From: Onthophagus taurus
Lineage: Eukaryota > Arthropoda > Insecta > Coleoptera > Scarabaeidae
NCBI RefSeq assembly: GCF_036711975.1
Contig: NC_091970.1
Span: 3,975,501-4,039,500 of the forward strand
Direction of reading: 5' to 3'
DNA: 64,000 nt
A program made the translations under genes and the position numbers. Shown piece by piece: positions 11,550-23,405 of this stretch. Position 1 is the first letter of the stretch; every line of letters starts with the position of its first letter. The notes beneath the pieces were generated by a model. It searched no databases, had not been told where the DNA came from, and saw only the letters and a list, made by a program, of their open reading frames with translations.

Positions 11550-12660
11550 TTGTAATCGTTAATTTGACAGTTATTTTTGGACAGTCGCGTGAGTTGATTT
11601 GTGTTAAAAGATGTCGAAAAAACTTTTTCCCTATTAAGGAAAATGAATAATACTAATCAGTTTTTAAGTGTTTAATTCTCCAATTACTTTTTAATTGAAG
11701 AAAAAGGGTAAAAATTAATACTTAATAAGTTAACCTTACAATTGACAGATGGTGCTCAAATTTACTGTTTTAATTTTTTTTCATTTTATTTATGTAATTT
11801 AATTTTACTTCTTTTAATTTATTTTAATTTCATCTATTTTAGTTTAATTTACCTTAATTTAATTTATTTCATTTTGTTGTTTACAGAGGGGATTTAACAA
11901 AAGGATTTTATTAATAACAAAATGTAAGTGAAAATTTATTTATTTATTTATAAAAACTATTTTTATTACCTTAAAGAATAAATACATAAACGAATAGGAT
12001 GTTTTTTTAAAATAATAAATATTTAATTTATAAACAGGTTAAAATTAATTAAATGTGGCGACATCTATAAATCAAATGTAGAACTAAGCAAACAAAATTA
12101 AAGGATTTTCACATTTCTATTATGAAACATTATCTTATTGTTTATTTATACATACAATTACTAAAGAATTAATTATTTGTTTGTAAAAATACATAAAAAA
12201 CTTAATATGAAACACTTTCTATAAATAAAATATTTTTTATAGTCGTTAATTTGACAGTTAATTTTTGACGGTCGCGCGAGTTGATTTGTGTTAAAAGTTT
12301 GTTGTAAAATCTTTATCTGTGTTAAAAGAAGTGATTATTATCACTCATTTCTTGAGTGTTTCAATCTCCAAATAACTCAATTTCAATGAAATTCACTTTT
12401 CAACTAAAGAAAAATGGTAAAGATTAATACTTATTAATTTAACCTTAAAATTGATGGAGGCCCTTAGTATTCATAGATGGCGCTTAAAATTGTTTACCGT
12501 TCAACTTAGTTTTGACATTTTAATTTTATTTATAATTAATTTATTTAATTTCATCATTTACAGAAAGGGGGTCCATCACAACGATTTGATTAATTACAAA
12601 GGTAAGTGAACATTTATTTGGTTATTTATAAAAATTGTTTCTATTTTTTTAAATTCTAAC
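11550..12660 (+). repeat. Tandem duplication (two copies about 690 bp apart) with exon-like cores
   Basis: Copy 1 (about 11553-11990) and copy 2 (about 12240-12660) share a leading block TCGTTAATTTGACAGTTA, then GTCGCG(T/C)GAGTTGATTTGTG. Then come an AACCTTA...GATGG(T/C)GCT block and a final segment with a perfect acceptor and donor. The bracketed segments are 11887-11923 (TTTACAG before, GTAAGTG after) and 12564-12601 (TTTACAG before, GTAAGTG after). The two cores differ in sequence and length (37 and 38 nt) and neither gives a convincing protein frame. They could be alternative non-coding leader exons of a + strand transcript whose other exons I cannot see. Confidence 0.6.
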
Positions 12661-13790
12661 CTTAAACTTAAAAGCGGTACAGTTGAGCGTCTTTTGGGAT
12701 TTCCAAGGGCATTGCAATCAAATTTAGGCAAATGCCGCTAAGAAACCCCGAAATTGCTTCAACTCAACAAGAATTAAATAAAATCATTCTTCTTTTTGAT
12801 CCGATTAATGCTTCAAAAAAGACAACTTGGGACTTAACAGGCCAGTAGTTTTTAGTTAAACTATCTGAACCGATAAGGCCCAAGTCGTCATAAAAATCCT
12901 TGTTTAAGACGAATAATCTGAAAGAAAAAAATAAAGTTAATCGTTTTATAAATGATTTTAAAGAGGGCCCCGCGGGGTCCGCTCAAAGAGATATCTTAAA
13001 GAGGTTTGTCGAAGAAATGCGAACAATGCGCCCCTTTTTCAATTGCCGCGATCTCGGTAGCAAGAGCTCACAAGAGTTGGGCCTCGGGAATCCGGTAAAT
13101 CCGCGATCCGAACGTGTATTTTCCGCCATTAGCTTGCATTTTGCATAATTGGGGCCCACATTACCCGCGGTTAAGTATCCCCGTTTCAAATACCTCACTC
13201 TTAAAAGCTTTGTATAAATACCCATTAACTTTACGATTTAAATGATTCGAAATTTAATATTGAGGAATGTTTTTGTAACGTTATTGTATCCTTGATTGTG
13301 CGAGAGCTTCTTGAAAATGGAAATGCATAGAGATGTTCGCGTGGGTTCCCCTTCAAATAAGGGGCCACAATGTGGTCTATTATCATCTGAAAACCCCCAC
13401 CCACTAAATTTAAATTATCATATGTCAAATCAGATTTTTTTTCCGCAACTTAGCATGTTACCAAGTTTTACATTTACATATAACTTATTTATATACGGCG
13501 AGATGGTGCTTTTCTTGCACGCAAATTGAAATCGGAAAGAAAGATCGGTTGCGTTACAAACATGAATGCGAGCGACTCGGGAAGAAGAATACCAATGAGA
13601 TATCTGAGTTTCAAGGTGGGACCAAAAAAGGATATGGAAATAAATAAAGATATTGAAAGAGATAGATAATAAATTTAGACATTTTTGTACAGGGATTCAG
13701 TATCTGATGGTAATCTTTCTCGGAAGAGACAACGTCGAAGCCTAATTTTATTACATTTAACGGCGATAACGCCTACCGTTGCTGTGTTTC
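12661..13790. other. Intergenic, with a GC-rich block at 12960-13180
   Basis: The GC-rich block stands out from AT-rich flanks and includes GGGCCCCGCGGGG (12966) and GCTTGCATTTTGCATAATTG (13131). Short reading frames on both strands here have no recognisable domain. A short possible first coding exon (ATG at 13562, ending in AAG before GTGGGA at 13615) is weakly supported by start context only. Confidence 0.35.
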
Positions 13791-13798
13791 TCCTAATA

Positions 13799-14110
13799 CA
13801 GTGGTTCCTAAACTGTACACCACACCGAGCCAAGAAGCTGGTTGTTATTTTTTTTCTCGGTAGTAAGAAAGGTCTAAATCTGTCGCGGGGTTATAGCTTT
13901 AAGCCGAGGTCGCTTGCGGGCGAGGTAGAAGTGTTACAATGTCTTTTTTAAGGGTTAAATCTCATTGATGATAGTAGTTATTTATATACTAAGGCAGCGA
14001 TGTTATAGGTTTGAGCCGAGGTCGCTTGCGGCCGAGGCCTTTAAGGTCTTTAATTCTTTAATCCTCTCATTGATGATATGATATATATTTGACGATAATA
14101 GTTATTTATA
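13799..14110. repeat. hAT-type end plus CGAGGTCGCTTGCGGCCGAGG repeats
   Basis: Starts with CAGTGGTTCCTAAACTGT, the kind of terminus seen at both ends of the element at 40317-41123. It then carries two copies of the core GAGGTCGCTTGCGGCCGAGG-like motif (near 13906 and 14016) and ATTGATGATATGATATATAT tails. No matching right end was found, so it is probably truncated. Orientation is opposite to the copies at 37.5 kb. Confidence 0.6.
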
Positions 14111-14827
14111 GAAAAATCGCTGAGACGGATCTAAAGATTTAATATTTTGATGTTACGAATTGCGACGTCATCGATGTTTTTATTAAATACAATATGCTAT
14201 TTGTTTATTACGTAATTTGAAAGAGATTGTTTTCTGAATTATGTGCAGTGAGTATATAATTACATAAAAATTTTCATTGCAGGTGGAAGAATAACAATAG
14301 GCATGCAAAAATTAATCATTGTCTTTAATAAAATATCTGAAACAATTGGTTGCCATGGTTACGCGTAGCTACTGCTATTTTTCTATCTCAAATGAATGGG
14401 AATTTGTGCGTTACTTTTGAGAAATACTGTATACGAAGGCCACGATATTATAGGTTGGAGCAAAAGTCTAGAATGCATAATTTACTCAAAAATTAGTCTA
14501 TTTTGGTGTACGGTGGTGGGTTCTATATTAGATATTACGCTTGTTCACGTAAGCCCTGTCAGATCGTTTCTGACTGATTTTCAACTTGAAATTCCATTTG
14601 CACATGTCAAATAATGCAAGTACATCTATTGACATGTGAATACATTATTTGACGTGACCGACTATAAATCAAGATTCCAATCAATTAGAAACTGTTCTAC
14701 GAACAAACCTATTAGTACATACGCTTACACAGTCTCCCGCGTGTGACTGTGAGGTCGCAATTGCCAATAGAAACGATCGTCGGGCAAAATATGGCGTTAG
14801 TTAGAAGTTATTAAACTTAAAATTAAA

Positions 14828-14978
14828 AGTACAATTCCGTGGCAGGCGGTAGACTGTAAACTGCAAACTGTAGGCGACACTACTGGTTTACATGTATCTC
14901 TATGACAATAGTAGTAAAGTGTGCTTTTGGTTTGTGGTTGTGGTTTGCAGTCTGCCGCCTGTCACGGAATTGTACCTT
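14828..14978. repeat. Foldback element (about 150 bp)
   Basis: The left arm starts at GTACAATTCCGTGGCAGGCG and the right arm is its near-perfect reverse complement, CGCCTGTCACGGAATTGTAC. Both arms continue inward through AGACTG(T/C)AAAC. Single hairpin with a loop around TACATGTATCTCTATGAC. No coding capacity. Confidence 0.8.
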
Positions 14979-15056
14979 TATTAGTCTAATTTTATTATAT
15001 ACCTTTTTGTATTAAATCCATATAACTTAAACTATTTGCATCGTAGGTTCGGATAT

Positions 15057-15425
15057 TTCCGGAATAACTAAAATTAGAACTAGAAATATTCGTGTTTAGC
15101 CCTATGTCTTTTAAGACGGCTAAACCCGAATGTTTCTAGTTCTAGGTTTAGCATTAGTTCCACTCTTAGTTCAATAAAAATATACAACAATCTAGCGCTG
15201 AATGATAGTTAAAACTAAAACTAACACTAGACCTAGAACTAGAAAGATTAGGGTTAAGCCGTGTCTGAAGGCGCACGGCTAAACCCGAAACTTTCTAGTT
15301 CTAGGTCTACTGTTCAATGAAAATATGCGACATAATGATATCTGGTGTTAACTAGCGCTACTTAGCACTAGACCTAACATTAAACCTAGAACTAGAAACA
15401 TTCGGCATTATGGCCGAAAAAGTGA
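15057..15425. repeat. Cluster of three palindromic CTAGTTCTAGG elements
   Basis: Three partial copies in a row (near 15070-15160, 15200-15310 and 15365-15415). Each has the GGTTTAGCC stem or the TAGAACTAGAAA arm, joined by ATGAAAATATGCGACATAAT-type spacers. Confidence 0.75.
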
Positions 15426-15770
15426 TTTATAAATATTGTATTAGATAATTAAAAAACATGTAAAATGAGTTCAAACTCGACATATCTAGTTATTATAACA
15501 CCCAAGATATCTGCATCTTTATAAATTCAAGATTCATCGATGCTATTTAAAGTTAATTTTTTGGTAGATATAGGTTATGATACATCAAATTAGGTTAGAA
15601 TTATCTGATCTTTTCGAAAATCTTAAGTAAGTGGATCTCAAAAGTAATTGAAAATGGCCACTTCCGGTCGGTAAATTTCATCTTTACTTAAGATTCTTAA
15701 TTTTCACGATAAATTCTTTAAAATGATCCATTAATAAATAAATTTTATTTAATCCTTTTTTATCTTATAG

Positions 15771-15985
15771 GAACTAAAAATGATTTACGAGTTGATGATC
15801 CAAATCTTCAACTGGTTTCAATAAAAGATGGCAAAAAATTGGCGAAACTAATCAAAGCTGAGTGTTATTTAGAATGTTCCGCGCAAAGATTGCTGGGATT
15901 AGATGAAATTATCTAGGCGACTGTTAGGGCGAGCATGAAAAAGAAGAAACCACGAAAAACCAACGATTCTTGCGTTCTTTTGTAG
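15771..15985 (+). pseudogene. Orphan terminal exon of a Rho-family GTPase with an in-frame stop
   Basis: After a good acceptor (TTTTTTATCTTATAG) the frame reads G-T-K-N-D-L-R, the Rho-type guanine-binding TKxD motif, then YLECSA, the G5 motif. It then meets TAG at 15914 where Rho proteins usually have Glu, and continues open through ATVRASMKKKKPRKTNDS to a C-terminal CVLL and TAG at 15983. CVLL is a CAAX prenylation box and KKKKPRK a polybasic tail, so the frame after the stop is still the right one. Only one substitution (GAG to TAG) would explain the break. I found no upstream exons with the P-loop in this window. It lies between copies of the palindromic repeat (15057-15425 and 15995-16120). 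Best reading: a captured or decayed gene fragment; a sequencing error or stop readthrough are alternatives. Confidence 0.75.
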
Positions 15986-15994
15986 CTTACTTTT

Positions 15995-16125
15995 ACTTAA
16001 ACCCGAATGATTCTAGTTCTAGGTATAGTGTTAGTTCTAGTTTTAGCGTTAGTTCTACTCTGAGTTTAATAAAAATATATAATCTAACGCTAAATAACAA
16101 TTAAAACTAGAACTAAAAATGTGTA
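15995..16125. repeat. Palindromic CTAGTTCTAGG element
   Basis: TTAAACCCGAATGATTCTAG, TTCTAGGTATAGTGTTAGTT and a closing TTAAAACTAGAACT. It starts 10 bp after the Rho-like stop codon. Confidence 0.7.
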
Positions 16126-16479
16126 TACTCAACTAATTGAAATAAAATATTAGATGAAATTATAAAGTTTTGCGAACCACTGACCCAACATTGTTATAAA
16201 TTGTTATCTATTCGTTTATTCTCGATTGGAATCCGACAGGATCAGGATCCGCCTTGTTTTCTTCTTAGAAGCCGTTTCATCGGGTATTATACAATCGATT
16301 TTTGTTGTATTGAAACTTGATATATTAATTTCGTTACATTTAAATTTTTTTAATATTAAACACCTTTTGATGTTTGGGTTGGGTCGGAATTTGAAGTAAT
16401 TACAATAAACGTTTGAGGTGGTTTCCCTTCGAAAATAATATAATTCTAGTTAACGTGTTGTAATGAGCGTAGTTTTGCC

Positions 16480-17270
16480 GTTGTTTAGCAAGGTGCGGAC
16501 AAAATATTCGACGTATAAAATCGCAATTAATCGCGCCGCACGCGCGCCGACTTAATCTCAACGGGTATCGGTGTTCCCAATGCAAATGAGACCATTTATT
16601 TTCGAAACTACAAAGTTAATTTTTGAGAATTTTGAGACTCCCTTTTTTTGAATGCTGCCGGATGTCGTGTCCGAACAGGTCGTTCGACTTATCTAGCTCA
16701 CGGTAATAGCCGTTCGGACTTTATCCGCGGTGATCTACGATGCATATCGCGCCCACATACCCGGGCGCATTGTGTTGAGATTTTTTTTTCAATTCTTTTT
16801 AAACCTCTCTTCTTTTACTCTCCGCGGAACCGAACGAAGCCGCCTCTCCCGAAGGCTCCAACTTGCTCCATTCAACGCAGGTGTTCCGCAAACAAGTTTA
16901 CTATGTAAGTACTACTTTATAGATGTATCAATTTATTTAAAAAAAATTTGTTTATTATAAGAGATAGAGAGAGAGTGCAAAATTATTATTCCAAAGCGGG
17001 TCGTGCGTATGGTAATTTTCGTTAAAATATTGTTTACGACCGCAAGGGAAATGTTAATTGCTCCTATAAATAGTTTAACGCGGTCCATTTATATTTATAA
17101 CTCGAATCCGGGGCGCGCTCTCTCAATTTCACGACAAAAAAATGATAAACCCAGGTTCTCTTTTAGCTTAATTAATCAGAAACGCGTTATATACGACAAC
17201 AAAACCACCAAAACTAATCCGACGCTTTTCTTTAACAACCTTGATTTAATAATCTTACTGCGCTAAAGTA
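16480..17270. other. GC-rich blocks, possible regulatory DNA or leader exon
   Basis: No recognised protein. A GC-rich stretch at 16490-16890 is followed by a long pyrimidine tract, an AG at 16879-16880 and a strong donor GTAAGTAC after 16904. The 24-nt segment between them would read VFRKQVYY. I treat this as a possible micro-exon only. Confidence 0.25.
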
Positions 17271-18059
17271 ACACGCAACCAATTAAGGGTTACTAAAAAG
17301 ATATTTACTTTCACCGTTACTTATTAAAATTCAAAAAACTAGATTATATTGGTTTAAATAAACTAGTTGGGTTTGAATAGGGTTTTTAGATCGTTCCGGT
17401 TGGATATATCAATCCTCCATGGTTACAAGTAACAAGGAATGGAATGTGTCTGAACGACTAGACCAGCCCATAGTGGTGCTCTTTTCTTCTTCTTATAACG
17501 ATAACGGTCGGGCAGGGTTAGACATACAATCGCGTTTCGCTTGAGATATTGCACCCTTAATTGCAAATAAAAAAAATGGTAGCCTCGAGAAGATTTGTGT
17601 GGGCGAAAAGTGGTCGCCGTTGAAAATCGTTGTATTCCGGGTAACGATATCAGGACGAAGCTAGAGTATTATATATATATATATGTGTGAGTGTGTGTGT
17701 GTTGTGGAGAAGTGGAGGTTGAAAATGTCAGATGGTGGTCGAGAGTCGGCCGCCCATAAATTACAATTATTTAATGCGCTTAATTTATGGCTTTGCGGAC
17801 TTTTGTTCTAAATACCGACGCGAGCGCTGATATTTACAAACAATCGGCGGCGGCGACGACGACTGCGACGACGACGAAGGGAAAACGACCGCGCTTACGG
17901 TTACGGCCCCGCGGGCAATTAGCCGTGTTAATCATGCCTACGTTTGACATTTAAAGCGTTTCAGTCGTTTAACTAAAAAAAATTACGAATAAGAAATTGC
18001 TTTCGCACTATTCTTATTAACTCGCTTTCATGAAATACTCTACACTTAGATACAAGATC
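17271..18059. other. Intergenic, with a (TA)n(TG)n microsatellite and a GC block
   Basis: A short TA repeat running into TG repeats lies at 17669-17705. A GC-rich block at 17815-17930 has GGCGGCGGCGACGACGACTG. No gene seen. Confidence 0.4.
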
Positions 18060-19560
18060 AGTTATGAGACAGGACTATCATAATAGAGGGTTGACATTTT
18101 AAAAAGATGAAAATAAAATGATTTTTGATATGAAATATACTGAATGATTTAAGTAAGGGTAAGCATATATGATATGATATTTTATGATACGATATGATGA
18201 GACTCTATGAGAATGTGATGTATAAGTTATGGTAAAGAGATAATGATATGGGAATAAAAAGCATAATATTGGGCATATTTATCATAATGCATGGTATATA
18301 AGATAGCGAGAACTTACAAATCAGCTTTTAATATGAATTATGATATGTTATAAGTTAGTAGGATATGATATGATTGTTATTAGCAAATTTAATATGATTA
18401 ATCATATGATAAAGATTAGTGATTGATGTATTACTAACGATACATTGTATTGAGATGAGATGTGATGTGATGCTGTTCGATATGATACAAGATAAAGAAG
18501 AAAAGCGATCAAAGCTGCTTTTTGTATATGATATTTAATGTCATATAACTTGTTCAAAGCAAATATACTAAAAGATAATGATTTATAATGTCTATATGAT
18601 ATATATTATAACATTTACGATACGATATGACTCGATATTATGTTATATTGTAAGAAAATGCTACAAGACTTGATATAACAGGATATTGAGAGCTGCGCTT
18701 ATGAAATAAACACTTATAATGTCTATATGATGTCCATTATGACATCTATCACAGGATATGACTTTATATCATATACTTCTTTCAAGCAAATTAGGCTATA
18801 AAACATGATATAACGTAATACTAAGACCTGCACTATTGAAATAATCATTTATAACATTTATATAATATACATTAGTACCTATGGCTCTACAGTCCGTATC
18901 GACCCTTGGCCTCCTACGGCCTCTGCCTCCATTCATCCCTGTTCTTGGCCTTTCTTCTCCAACTCTTACTCCCGACCACCACCCTAGCGTCCTAGTTGAC
19001 TGCTTCCTCCCGTCTCAATCTCTGCCGTCCCCTCAGTCTAACTCCCTGCATTCTTCTACCGATCAGTCGTCATATATGATATGTTTTAATATCATATGTC
19101 ATATTGTAAGTAAATATGCTACAAGATTATGATATTTAATTGATACTGAAGCTAGATTAATGAGATGTTCATGATGATAACAATTCTTGATGGGTTGGGT
19201 TGATATAGTTTAAAATGATATATCCGATCATCATGTGTCATATTTCATATTGTAAGCAAATATGTTACAAGGCATAGTATAACATGATATAACTTAATAT
19301 TATGAATTATACTAACCGACATAGAGGTTATGGCATCATTAAGTTATGATATTTGAAGGATATTAAAGCTAGAATAATGGGATCATATTTAACATAATAA
19401 TTCTTGATGGATTGGGTTGGATAAAAAAAATCTTTGAAAATGTCCGTCCTACGCTGATAAAATATGATATGGTATTCTATATGATTTAAAATCTAATGAT
19501 ATAAGAGGTTTTGAAAATGAAGTTATGAATATCAAGTTAAATGGATTTTTTTAATATTTA
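18060..19560. repeat. Degenerate AT-rich satellite (GATATGATAT-type) region
   Basis: About 1.5 kb dominated by variations on GATATGATAT, CATATTGTAAG(C/T)AAATATG and CTACAAGA(C/T)(T/A)(T/A)GATATAAC. The longer blocks recur every 100-200 bp (for example 18640-18690, 18770-18810, 19088-19135 and 19240-19280), so this looks like an eroded tandem satellite. Confidence 0.7.
18879..19072 (+). other. C-rich insert inside the satellite
   Basis: About 190 bp of pyrimidine-rich sequence (CTTGGCCTCCTACGGCCTCT and similar) with sharp edges against the AT-rich satellite. It keeps an open frame rich in Leu, Pro and Ser with no domain I know. Base use is quite unlike both flanks, which suggests insertion of a mobile element fragment. 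Confidence 0.5.
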
Positions 19561-21170
19561 CGAATAAAATTTAGTTGTAATAGACGACAACCAGATGGCA
19601 TGGTATATTGATGCGTTTTTTTGATTTTCTGGTTTATTTCCATCGATATCTCGGTTTTAAAACGCGAATAAGTCAGTCTGAAGTGCCCCGGGATTATAAC
19701 GTACCATTGACCTGTCAATTACACGTCTAGATAGCGTCCGAAACGCGGTACTAAAACAGTTTTAACGGAGCCCCGTCCATCCGAGAACGATCAAGAGATG
19801 TCTTTTCATAGGACTCTTCAGATCTTTACAAACTATATCGACTTTAAAGACCAATTTAATTTAATTAACTACTACTTTTTTAATTTTTCATTTTTAAATA
19901 AATTTTTGAATAAATATAATTTATATTTGTAAAGGAATAAGTAAACCTAATGGGATACTTATTCGGTACAAAGTATTTATCGTGCATACCAGGCTACAAT
20001 CGCACCATCTACCGGTTAACATTGCCTATTGTTCTACAACTTGTACTCGGGTTACATTAAAAAAACTCGGAATAACTCCAATGATATCCCCGAATGGAAT
20101 TCTTGTTGACCATTTTTGGGCGGAGTGGAAACGGGAGGGGGAAGATACAAGATAAATCCACTTTAATAGTTTCTCTTTGTTGTAAAAGTGTTTTAAGTTT
20201 TCTTTATTCTTCGTACGGTTTACGATAAATCAAATCGTTTGGAACAGAACACGTGGCTCGAGGCGCGTCTGGTTCAGCGTCTGGCTGATTTGTGGGGCCG
20301 TTTCGTTAACCGCGGAGCGCGGAGCGAAATGGGGCCACCGAGACGGCCGCGAATCGCTTCCCGTTGTATAACTCATGTGCGCAACCCGTAATTCCACAAT
20401 ATTACGGTGAAAAATAGACGAAAAAAATTATTAAATACTACATAAACGTAGTTGAACTCGTAAAACGATCAAATTTATTATCGATATTTGCAAATATGAT
20501 TTTTGGGTTTCCGGGATTGCAAAATACCCGTTCCGTTCATTGAAACGTAACGTTAAACGTTAAGGGGGTAATAAAAGGTCATCTTTACGAGCCGTAAAAC
20601 ACGGGGCAACAATAAACTTTGAGCTTAGCCACCCGCTTCGAGTTTTACAACCTTCAAGCACTAATTTTGCGGTTTATACGATTATTTACGATCGCAAGTT
20701 TCTACTTAACTCTATGTTTACCTTTTGTTGCGGGCCTATTTTATTTTAAAATGTTTAGGCGGGAATTTTAAGTTAGGTTCAGTTGAACCAGTTTAGGGTA
20801 TTGACTCCTTTAAGTTATTCTAATTAATTCCGTGTGGATGCCCACAGCAACTAATCCGTCATAAATATTTAATATAATCCATTAAAGTAGAGGATTCCTT
20901 CATACCACAACGCGAATTCCCAGATGATGCGACGACAAAAAGAAAAAGATTCATTTCCAGAGGTAATTAGACGCTGTAAGGTTCCCCATTATTTCGAGAG
21001 AAACTCTGTCGTGTATTGATTTTCGATAATAGAAGGTGAAGTAAGCGCGTATCTATTAAGTGTAATCACGCGGCTGGGTATAATCACGCCTCGATTCCTG
21101 TAATTGAAACTGAAAATGGGCAAAGATGAAAAAATTTACCTCGTTAACCAATATATCTATAATAAATTCT
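19561..21170. other. Intergenic, with a GC-rich block at 20220-20400
   Basis: No recognised gene. The block at 20240-20380 (GGCTCGAGGCGCGTCTGGTT and following) has high CpG density. It may be regulatory. The rest is AT-rich. Confidence 0.35.
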
Positions 21171-21176
21171 TTTATA

Positions 21177-21600
21177 CAGTGTGCACAAAAAAGTCAGCAA
21201 CATCCTAATTTTTTTGGTTCCATTGCAACTACGGTTCTGACATTTTTTTTTTGTGTGGAGTGTTCATCCTGACCTTTTGGTCTAAAACATTTTATAATAC
21301 AGGATCGGTTAAGTTTAGATGTATGATGTGCTCCATGAATTTTGTTAAAAATTTCGAGATAGGCCAAAATATGGAATAATATACAGGTGTTCTATTAAAG
21401 AAAACATAACTTTGTTTTGTCATAACTTTTTGACTTATTAGACCTAGTTAGTTGAAACATTAGTTTCGAAACATGTCTGCTTGAATTGAATTAAACATTT
21501 TAGTATTTCTCAAGTTTTTACTTTTACCTACATCATATTTTACTATATATCACTTTAGGTTAATTTAAATGATATATATATATATATATTTTTTATTTCT
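21177..21600. mobile_element. Tc1/mariner-like terminus fragment(s)
   Basis: TACAGTGTGCACAAAAAAGTCAGCAA at its start matches TACAGTGTGCGCCAAAAAGTCAGCAA at 23047. A TA precedes the CAG in both. A second TACAGG end is at 21383. No transposase frame remains. Confidence 0.55.
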
Positions 21601-23040
21601 TTCTTATTATAATAGACATTTTTTCGACGATTTTAACCGTAACAAGACATTTTTATTCGATGTCACGCGTTTAAACGTGCCACGAAAAATGTTGAGAATA
21701 GTTCCAGTGTGAAAAATCGTTGAACCGTAACGAAATCGAGAAAAATCTAAGAATTCATCCATTGTGGGGATCTTTTCTTCTGCTCTGCGATGATCTCGAC
21801 CATGACGACAATCGACCAATATTCACGTTTCCTATTCACCATTAAACTTTACGACCGGGCATTGTCAATTTCAAAAAAGGATTTAAAATTATTATTAATT
21901 CGATCCGATTTGATGCAAACTTCTGACAGATGTCATCATTTAACGTAGTAAGTTGTGACATCACGTTATTTATTTATTTGATGTAAGAGTGATTCGTATG
22001 GTTGCAACAAAAGTTGATTAGTCCAAAATGACTTAACACAAACCGACATTCCGAGTAGCAGCACTTTGGTCGGTTCTCTTTGTGGTCGTGGTCGTTTCAA
22101 CTCTCGAGATCTATCATTGTTACGGCGCTTGGTAACGATTTGTAACAGAGCGAAAATAAGAAGAGAACTCTTTCTTGAGATAGATCTCTCATTCTCTCGC
22201 TCTATTTTGATCGTGCCCCGGCCGGGAATAGATAATTTAAATTGATTGTTGTGCACTTTTAATTAGCGCGGCCTTTGTGACCGAGGTTCTTACTTCTTGG
22301 TAAAGACAATTCCGTTTTCTCCTTTTCGATTGCGAAATCAGATCGTGACCAATAATATTCAATAGAAACGTTAATAAGAATATTTTTAATTCGCTTTTTT
22401 TTTTTTTTATTTTACACCTACGCAGAGATTGTAAAGTGTTATTAGATTATTTACATTTCGAAAGCTTTGAATCAATTTAATGATTTATACGTTTAATATT
22501 GATTTATAACCTACGCAGCGACTCCCCGCGGATTTAGAAAACTCCCTCTATTTCATTATTAACTACTCTCCATTCAATCTCGATGCGATATTAATTATCT
22601 TTTAATTATAATTAATGGAACTTTAAATAAACGCCACTAAAATCATCAATCTCAATTCGAATAATTATTAAGATTTAAATTATTTAAATGAAACTTGGCG
22701 AACAAAGACGAAAAAGGATGACAGAGAAGTTAACAAGAAGACTTAATTAAGTAAAGTATAGATTAGCAATGAACAGCGCGAGAGTCGTTAGATCGCGATC
22801 GGATAATCAGATTAAGCGAGCGCCATCTAGGCACAAAGTAAACGAGAATACAACGTTTTAGATTAATTGCGTAACAATCAAAATGATAAAGAAAATTATA
22901 TAGAAAATTTAAAGTTTTTTTAGATGCGTCGAGGGCAACAAACTCTCGAAGAGAAGATTCCGCGCTCGCTCGACTATGACGCGTAACAAGATATAAAATA
23001 TCCGATATCATCTGATCTGGACTAAGAGAGGCCTTAAGAT
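21601..23040. other. Intergenic DNA without recognised genes
   Basis: Short reading frames on the minus strand (21607-21819, 21966-22256 and 22763-23011) show no domain and no conserved-looking splice structure. A GCGCCATCTAG motif lies at 22819. Confidence 0.4.
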
Positions 23041-23046
23041 TTAATA

Positions 23047-23200
23047 TACAGTGTGCGCCAAAAAGTCAGCAACCCCAATTATTTTTTTATTCCATTGCAT
23101 TTTGATCTAAAATATACAACACTAGATTGTTGTATATTGTTATTGATACTTATTTGTTGACTTTTCGTTCTGTTGGATTAAATGAAACAGCCTGTATATG
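23047..23200. mobile_element. Short Tc1/mariner-like remnant
   Basis: Left end TACAGTGTGCGCCAAAAAGT, right end with AAAAGTCAACA on the reverse strand and TACAGGCTG at 23195. About 150 bp, internally deleted. Confidence 0.5.
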
Positions 23201-23254
23201 ATTTTTAATATTGATAATATAAAACCTTTTGTTGAAGTAAATATTGTTATTAAG

Positions 23255-23405
23255 TTTCCGAGACAGCTATGTTGCTGAGGCAGTAGTGCAAATATTTGAA
23301 CATTAACTGTAAACCTTATTGTTCAATAAAGACATATAGACTCATATAGTGTCAGAAGCTGAGGCAGCTTAGCTGCCGAGGTAGTAGCATTAATGTTCGA
23401 AAAAC
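23255..23405. repeat. GCTGAGGCAGTAG-type repeat, two units
   Basis: Units near 23266-23300 and 23350-23405 carry AGCTATGTTGCTGAGGCAGT and CAGCTTAGCTGCCGAGGTAG, each followed by TGCAAATATTTGAA-like sequence. The same family is at 24285-24300 and 34480-34610. Confidence 0.65.

Noticed and set aside
20240..20395. Short Arg-rich frame in the GC block at 20.2 kb
   Set aside because: Fewer than 60 codons, no start or splice support, and other frames are open as well.
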